Origin: Acetobacter malorum
GTDB taxonomy: Bacteria > Pseudomonadota > Alphaproteobacteria > Acetobacterales > Acetobacteraceae
Reading direction: 5' to 3'
DNA length: 64,000 nucleotides
Assembly: GCF_002153605.1 (NCBI RefSeq)
Contig: NZ_JOPG01000026.1
Coordinates: forward strand, 58,165-122,164
In this document: positions 59,240 to 64,000 of the stretch, piece by piece
How positions within the stretch are numbered: position 1 is the stretch's first letter
Layout: each line of letters starts with the position of its first letter
The notes under the pieces: model-generated
The model's database searches: none
What the model was told of the DNA's origin: nothing
The model's input: only the letters and a program-made list of their open reading frames with translations
Position numbers and translations under genes: made by a program

Positions 59240-61111
59240 ATGACACAGGCGACAATACGCCTCACTACGGCTCAGGCCATTGTTCAGTGGCTGGTCAATC
59301 AGTTTACGGAAATTGAAGGTCAACGCGTTCCACTTTTTCCCGGAGTCTTTGGCATTTTCGGGCACGGGAACGTCAGTTGTCTCTCAGAAGCACTCGAAGC
59401 CGTGCAGGACAGGCTGCCCACATGGCGCGGGCAGAATGAGCAGTCCATGGCACTGGCAGCAACGGGTTTTGCCAAAGCCCAACGGCGGCGGCAGATCATG
59501 ATTGCTGCATCATCCATCGGACCGGGCGCGCTGAATATGGTGACAGCCGCTGGCACAGCCCATGCGAATCGCCTGCCTTTATTTTTGCTGGCGGGAGATA
59601 CTTTTGCTTCCCGCTTGCCCGACCCGGTTCTGCAACAGGTCGAACATTTTAATAACCCCTCAATAACCGTTAATGATGCGTTCAGATCCGTAACCCGTTA
59701 CTGGGACCGGATTATGCATCCGGCGCAAATCCTGCCCTCTCTGCCGCAAGCCACCGCTACAATGCTTGATCCAGCTGATTCCGGACCGGCATTTATTTCC
59801 CTGCCGCAGGATATTCAGGAAATCGCCTTTGATTATCCTATCGCTTTCTTTGAAGAAAAAATATGGAGCATTCCCCGTCCGCGACCGGACCGGCACAAGC
59901 TCGCGCAGGCCGTGGAACTGTTAAAAACTGCTAAAAAACCACTTCTGATCGCAGGCGGTGGGGTGCGGTATTCCCTGGCAGAAGATGCTGTCGCGGCGTT
60001 TGCGATAAAACATGGCATCCCGATTGTAGAAACAATTGCAGGCAAAGGCAGCCTTACCCATCATCACGAAGCCCATGCTGGCCCGATTGGCATTATCGGC
60101 TCCACGTCAGCCAATGCATTGGCGGGAGAAGCGGATGTGATTGTTGCAATTGGCACCCGGTTGCAGGATTTTACGACCGGGTCATGGACGGTCTTCAGCC
60201 AGACAGCGCGGTTCATTTCCATCAACACAGCACGGTTTGATGCGGTCAAGCACCGCGCGGTTGCGGTTGTAGGCGATGCCCTGGAAACAGTAACCGAATT
60301 TGATGCGCTTCTGGGAAACTGGAAGGCCGACTCACAGCATATGCAGCATGCCCAGCATCTGTTTGGAGAATGGGACAAGCTGCTAACACAATTGCAGACC
60401 CCGACCAACGCCCCCATACCCACCTATGCACAGGTTGTGCATGCAGTGAATGATGTTGCGAGTGAAAACGACACCATCATTACCGCTGCGGGCGGTCTGC
60501 CCGGCGAAGTGTGTAAAGGCTGGCGGGTCAAAGCCCCCAATACCTTCGACCTTGAATTTGGCTTTTCATGCATGGGATATGAAATAGCCGCAGGCTGGGG
60601 TCATGCCATGGCCAGCAAGGGGCCGGGAGGAACTGGCGGCACGCCCATCGTCATGATTGGCGACGGCACTTACATGATGATGAATTCTGACATCTATTCC
60701 TCCGTACTAACAGGCCACAAAATGATTATCGTGGTCTGTGACAACGGGGGTTTTGCAGTCATCAACCGCCTTCAGCAAGCCAAGGGCGTTCCCGGTTTCA
60801 ACAACCTGCTTGTCGACTGCCGGGTGCAGCAGCCAACCAATCCTCTCCATGTCGATTTTGTCAAACATGCTGAATCCATGGGCGCACTCGCGCGCAAGTG
60901 CGACAGCCTGACCGAACTGACATCTGCCCTTGAATGGGCAAAAACTACCGACCGTACAACTGTTTTAACCATTACTACAGATGCCCATGCCTGGGCACCC
61001 GGTGATGCAGACTGGGATGTAGGCGTTCCGGAAGTCTCCTCCCGCGCATCCGTGCAGGCGGCAAGAAAACAACAAGAAGAAATCCGCGCAAAACAGCGTG
61101 TGGGAGTATAA
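59240..61111 (+). CDS. iolD: 3D-(3,5/4)-trihydroxycyclohexane-1,2-dione hydrolase
   Basis: 623 residues from the ATG with GGGAGGAAAC before it; an upstream in-frame ATG lies in the promoter. ThDP enzyme: catalytic Glu67 in RGQNEQSMALAATGFAKA, the central GSTSANALAGEADVIVAIG domain, and Gly474-Asp475-Gly476 with VVCDNGGFAVINRLQ as the ThDP/Mg site. FPGVFGIFGHGNVSCLSEAL and the length are diagnostic for IolD rather than acetolactate synthase. It opens the diketo-cyclohexane ring to 5-deoxy-D-glucuronate. Its stop shares one base with the iolE start. Confidence 0.94.
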   Translation: MTQATIRLTTAQAIVQWLVNQFTEIEGQRVPLFPGVFGIFGHGNVSCLSEALEAVQDRLPTWRGQNEQSMALAATGFAKAQRRRQIMIAASSIGPGALNMVTAAGTAHANRLPLFLLAGDTFASRLPDPVLQQVEHFNNPSITVNDAFRSVTRYWDRIMHPAQILPSLPQATATMLDPADSGPAFISLPQDIQEIAFDYPIAFFEEKIWSIPRPRPDRHKLAQAVELLKTAKKPLLIAGGGVRYSLAEDAVAAFAIKHGIPIVETIAGKGSLTHHHEAHAGPIGIIGSTSANALAGEADVIVAIGTRLQDFTTGSWTVFSQTARFISINTARFDAVKHRAVAVVGDALETVTEFDALLGNWKADSQHMQHAQHLFGEWDKLLTQLQTPTNAPIPTYAQVVHAVNDVASENDTIITAAGGLPGEVCKGWRVKAPNTFDLEFGFSCMGYEIAAGWGHAMASKGPGGTGGTPIVMIGDGTYMMMNSDIYSSVLTGHKMIIVVCDNGGFAVINRLQQAKGVPGFNNLLVDCRVQQPTNPLHVDFVKHAESMGALARKCDSLTELTSALEWAKTTDRTTVLTITTDAHAWAPGDADWDVGVPEVSSRASVQAARKQQEEIRAKQRVGV

Positions 61112-62016
61112 TGATCATGAAAGCAAAACTGGGCATCGCACCGATTGCATGGTGGAATGACGATCTTGCAGAGCTCTCCGATGATGTCAGCCTTGAGGAA
61201 TGTCTGCGTCAGGCCAGTGAGGCAGGCTTTACCGGTATGGAAACCGGACGGCGTTTCCCGATGGACATGAACGAATTGGGGCCAATCTTGAAACGCTACG
61301 GCATCTCAGTCTGTGGAGGATGGTTTTCCGGGCTGCTACTGGATGGAGATATGGAAGCGGAGAAAGACCGCATCCGTGCTCAGATGGATTTTTTCATTGC
61401 CGCAGGCGCGCCCTGTATCGTGTATGGCGAAACTGCACGCTCTATTCAGGGGATTCGTTCAGCCCCTCTCGCAACCAAGCCGCGCCTTTCGGAAGAAGAC
61501 ATTCGAACCTATGGCCGCAAGATGACAACATTTGCCGAATGGTGCGCCGATGAGGGCATGCCCCTCGCCTATCACCATCACATGGCAGCCCCGATTGAGA
61601 CCGAAGCCGAGCTTGACCTCCTGATGAGACATTCAGGCAAAGCGCTGCATCTGCTGTTTGATACGGGACATCTCTATTTTGCGGGCGGCAACCTGCTCCG
61701 TGTTATTGATAACCATCACGCTCGCATCAGCCACGTTCATACCAAAGATGTGCGCAAACCCGTGATCGATCGCCTTGACCGCGAAAAAGAGAGTTTCCTT
61801 GATGCCGTCGTAAAGGGAGCCTTTACCGTACCGGGAGATGGTTCGATCGATTTCCTGCCTATTTTTGAACGGCTTTCATCCTATGATTACGAAGGCTGGT
61901 TTGTTGTTGAAGCCGAACAGGACCCGACTCTTAACCCGCCCCTGGAAATGGCCCGCAAGGGACATGCTGCCCTTATGCAGCTTATGGAGCAGGCGGAATA
62001 CAGCGTCGCATCATGA
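61111..62016 (+). CDS. iolE: myo-Inosose-2 dehydratase
   Basis: 301 residues, TIM-barrel AP-endonuclease-2-like fold. Typical IolE blocks: GIAPIAWWNDDLAELSDDVS at the N-terminus, AGFTGMETGRRFPMD, AYHHHMAAPIETEAELDLLM, LLFDTGHLYFAGG and ISHVHTKDVRKPV with metal ligands, then FLPIFERLSSYDYEGWFVVE at the end. It removes water from 2-keto-myo-inositol (scyllo-inosose) to give the dione that IolD hydrolyses. The start overlaps the iolD stop; an ATG two codons later is possible. It overlaps the next SDR gene by 4 bases. IolB, IolC and IolJ, which normally follow, are not in the operon or elsewhere in the window. Confidence 0.93.
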   Translation: MIMKAKLGIAPIAWWNDDLAELSDDVSLEECLRQASEAGFTGMETGRRFPMDMNELGPILKRYGISVCGGWFSGLLLDGDMEAEKDRIRAQMDFFIAAGAPCIVYGETARSIQGIRSAPLATKPRLSEEDIRTYGRKMTTFAEWCADEGMPLAYHHHMAAPIETEAELDLLMRHSGKALHLLFDTGHLYFAGGNLLRVIDNHHARISHVHTKDVRKPVIDRLDREKESFLDAVVKGAFTVPGDGSIDFLPIFERLSSYDYEGWFVVEAEQDPTLNPPLEMARKGHAALMQLMEQAEYSVAS

Positions 62017-62840
62017 ACCGGATGGAGAATAAAATCTGCGTGGTCACGGGGGCCACGCAGGGTCTTGGGGCGGCCATTGCGCGTCGCCTTGCTGCTGCTG
62101 GCGCCGCGGGAATCACCATTACCGGACGGAGTGAGGCACGCGGAGCAGCACTTGCGCGGGATATTACGGAGCGTTCGGGCTTATCTGTTCTGTTTATTCG
62201 CGCCGATCTGGAATCCGTCGTTGAATGTCGGGCTGTTATTGCTCAGACCCACCAGCATTTTGGCCATGTGGATGTACTGGTAAATGCTGGGGCACTCACG
62301 CAGCGGGGCACCATACTGGATACAGACCCCGAGCTGTTTGACCGCATATTCGCAACCAATGTGCGCGGTCCCTATTTCCTTATGCAGGAAGCAATTCGGC
62401 ATATGATCCGTGACGGGATTGAAGGGGCGATCTGCAATATCGGTTCAATCTCGGCACTTTCGGGACAACCCTTCATTAGCGCTTACTGTGCATCAAAGGG
62501 CGCATTGGCTACCCTGACAGCCAATACGGCGTTTTCCGTAGTGGCCAACAGGATCCGTGTGAACCAGCTTAATATCGGGTGGATGGCGTCGGACAAGGAA
62601 CAAGAAATTCAGATAGCGGAAACGAATGATCCGGACTGGATGGAAAAAGCCGCCGCCCACCTTCCGTTTGGCCGACTAGTGTCACCAGAAGAGGTGGCGC
62701 GAGCCGTGAACTTCCTCGTTTCCGGTGACGCCGGGCTCATGACCGGTGCGATTGTCAATTTTGATCAGTCCGTGTGGGGCGCTGCCGCCCGCGGCATGCC
62801 AACACCTGAAGGACCAATGCACTGGCCCGCCAGTTCTTAA
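62013..62840 (+). CDS. Short-chain dehydrogenase/reductase of the inositol operon
   Basis: 275 residues: GATQGLGAAIARRL cofactor motif, VNAGAL, NIGSISALSG with the catalytic Ser, YCASK with Tyr/Lys, and QLNIGWMASDKEQEIQ, an uncommon late loop where SDRs usually have a PG motif. The C-terminal FDQSVWGAAARGMPTPEGPM is also atypical. Basic residues after the second strand (TGRSEARGAA) suggest NADP(H). Translational coupling with iolE argues for a role in the same pathway, perhaps on a deoxy-keto acid or an inositol isomer. The exact reaction is unknown. Confidence 0.85.
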   Translation: MNRMENKICVVTGATQGLGAAIARRLAAAGAAGITITGRSEARGAALARDITERSGLSVLFIRADLESVVECRAVIAQTHQHFGHVDVLVNAGALTQRGTILDTDPELFDRIFATNVRGPYFLMQEAIRHMIRDGIEGAICNIGSISALSGQPFISAYCASKGALATLTANTAFSVVANRIRVNQLNIGWMASDKEQEIQIAETNDPDWMEKAAAHLPFGRLVSPEEVARAVNFLVSGDAGLMTGAIVNFDQSVWGAAARGMPTPEGPMHWPASS

Positions 62841-62874
62841 GGCTGAATTCTTCCAGTCTGCGTGTATCCTCTCG

Positions 62875-63774
62875 TTATTTCTGTGTAGCGACAGGTATCC
62901 GTGGTTCGTGTGGGTCGTTTTGTAGTCGCGATGCCAAGGCCACAACCAATGCCTGAGTTAGACACATGGGAGCTGCGAGTGAACGTGAAAACGTATATTC
63001 ATGCTCTGGCACACAAAACAGTACCTTTGCGCTACGCGTCAGCGGAGAAAGGGTGTTGTCGCTGATCGCTACCACCGGAACATCCCGTGCTGCTGTTTCC
63101 TCAATAATATTGGCAACTTCGCTAGCATAGAAGCGGAAGGACACTGCGAACAGCAGATCAGTGGTGCGAATGACTCGGGCCATATGGGTTGCAAGGCCGC
63201 CCGCGCTATCCAGCAGTACTGTACGCTTCCCCAACATTGTCAGCGTATAACGCAGAAGCTCGACCACAGGAGCAGAACGTAACTGGCCTATCAGGTAGAT
63301 CGTATCGGCCTGTTCCATAAGGTCGACAGCCTGTGCCACCTGCTCTGGACTAATATTTACCAACAATTCCTGCAAAGACGAGATATCGCGCCCGATCAGG
63401 TCCTGCAGGAACCCCATCTCGGTGCGATCTTCGCGGGTATCAAGCTCGTCTTCCAGCGCTCTGACACGAGCGTTGAATCCTACTGCCGCTGTAGAAAGAC
63501 GATGCCTGAATATGGCCTGCAAATCCTTGTATCCTTTATAGCCCAGGGACTGGGCAAAACGGACACAACCAGATGCATGCACGCCGCATTTTTCTGCCGC
63601 GACATAGACCGAATCAACAGCAACATCATTCGGATTCTGCGTTATATATAAAGCGATTTTCTGATAAGAATTACTCAGATCAGCGTAGCGATCATGGATA
63701 ACGCGGATCAACTCCTCATACGTGTCCGGAGAGGAGGATGAAGCCGCTACCTGCTTTTTTTGCGATATCTTCAT
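62875..63774 (-). CDS. RpiR-family regulator, probable inositol-locus regulator
   Basis: 299 residues. The N-terminal HTH (about 15-90) has SYQKIALYITQNPNDVAVDSVYVAAEKCGVHASGCVRFAQSLGY-type helices, and the C-terminal SIS domain (about 130-270) has ADTIYLIGQLRSAPVVELLRY, LLFAVSFRFYASEVANIIEE and VPVVAISDNTLSPLTRSA. RpiR proteins bind sugar phosphates or other sugar derivatives, and several control inositol operons. It converges on the iolD-iolE-SDR operon 34 bp away. TGGATAA about 40 bp upstream of its start matches arms of the repeat before iolG. The ligand in a phosphate-free pathway would be of interest. Confidence 0.88.
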   Translation of the reverse strand: MKISQKKQVAASSSSPDTYEELIRVIHDRYADLSNSYQKIALYITQNPNDVAVDSVYVAAEKCGVHASGCVRFAQSLGYKGYKDLQAIFRHRLSTAAVGFNARVRALEDELDTREDRTEMGFLQDLIGRDISSLQELLVNISPEQVAQAVDLMEQADTIYLIGQLRSAPVVELLRYTLTMLGKRTVLLDSAGGLATHMARVIRTTDLLFAVSFRFYASEVANIIEETAARDVPVVAISDNTLSPLTRSAKVLFCVPEHEYTFSRSLAAPMCLTQALVVALASRLQNDPHEPRIPVATQK

Positions 63775-64000
63775 TATACTCGTACCATACCCCTTGGCAT
63801 CACTTTTCGCGATATGGATAAAGGGAAGAGCTGCGCGGACCGTATTTTTGTAGCCCCTGCACTATGCGACGCTCTCTTTATGCTACCTTGGGATAAGAGA
63901 GTATTCCCAGCGCACGATAGCACGACACCCCGCTACATTTCTGCATCGGGTTATAATTTGCTTTATTTTTTTAGGATATTGGTTGCGGGGGCAGGATTTG
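63775..64000. other. Region upstream of the RpiR gene, window edge
   Basis: 226 bases, no gene seen. TGGATAA (63815-63821) is the only recurring motif; the rest looks like an ordinary promoter region cut by the window end. Confidence 0.4.

Noticed and set aside
59240..61111. iolD as an acetolactate synthase
   Set aside because: The N-terminal GVFGIFGHGNV block, the length and the adjacent iolE fit IolD better.
1..64000. CRISPR arrays, prophage, integrases, tRNA or rRNA genes
   Set aside because: No regularly spaced repeats, phage genes or RNA-gene signatures were seen when reading the intergenic regions.

Overview
The window looks like chromosomal DNA of an acetic acid bacterium (Acetobacteraceae). 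The evidence is a periplasmic FAD dehydrogenase of the small subunit/GMC subunit/triheme cytochrome c type, an OprB porin, many sugar and polyol dehydrogenases, and moderate GC content. Acetobacter or a near relative is my best guess, but the genus cannot be fixed from the sequence alone. I see no rRNA, tRNA, CRISPR array or intact insertion sequence.

Left part (1-18.0 kb): the 3' end of a cyclic beta-glucan synthase-like gene, two tandem secreted HbpS/GlcG-like proteins, a DoxX-family membrane protein and an OprB porin. A sugar-acid locus follows. One arm (minus strand) encodes an IlvD/Edd dehydratase, an HpcH/HpaI aldolase and a methylmalonate/malonate-semialdehyde dehydrogenase. The other arm (plus strand) encodes a LysR regulator, an aldonate/aldarate-type MFS transporter, a Tat-exported royal-jelly/yellow-family protein and a three-subunit membrane dehydrogenase. 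Together they could oxidise a sugar in the periplasm, import the acid and split it without phosphorylation.

Middle part (18-41.7 kb): a secreted hydrolase, then a TetR/SDR/MFS/SRPBCC island with palindromic operators, an SDR and a frameshifted AGE-family epimerase. Next is a four-gene cassette (GT2, NodS-like methyltransferase, PIG-L deacetylase, acyl-CoA dehydrogenase-like protein), then treY-treZ-glgB-glgA divergent from glgX (glycogen and trehalose), and a small stress cluster (YciF-like protein, hydrophilic repeat protein, small basic protein).

Right part (42.2-64 kb): an RND efflux operon, a secreted hydrolase, and an inositol locus. The inositol locus has iolG, iolD and iolE, two more Gfo/Idh/MocA dehydrogenases, a sugar porter, a VOC protein, a 2-hydroxyacid dehydrogenase, an HpcH/HpaI aldolase, an aldehyde dehydrogenase, an SDR and an RpiR regulator. 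It lacks iolB, iolC and iolJ. The aldolase is close to the one in the left locus (118 of the first 180 aligned residues identical by hand count). My main hypothesis is a non-phosphorylative inositol route in which oxidation and a pyruvate-type aldolase replace IolB, IolC and IolJ.
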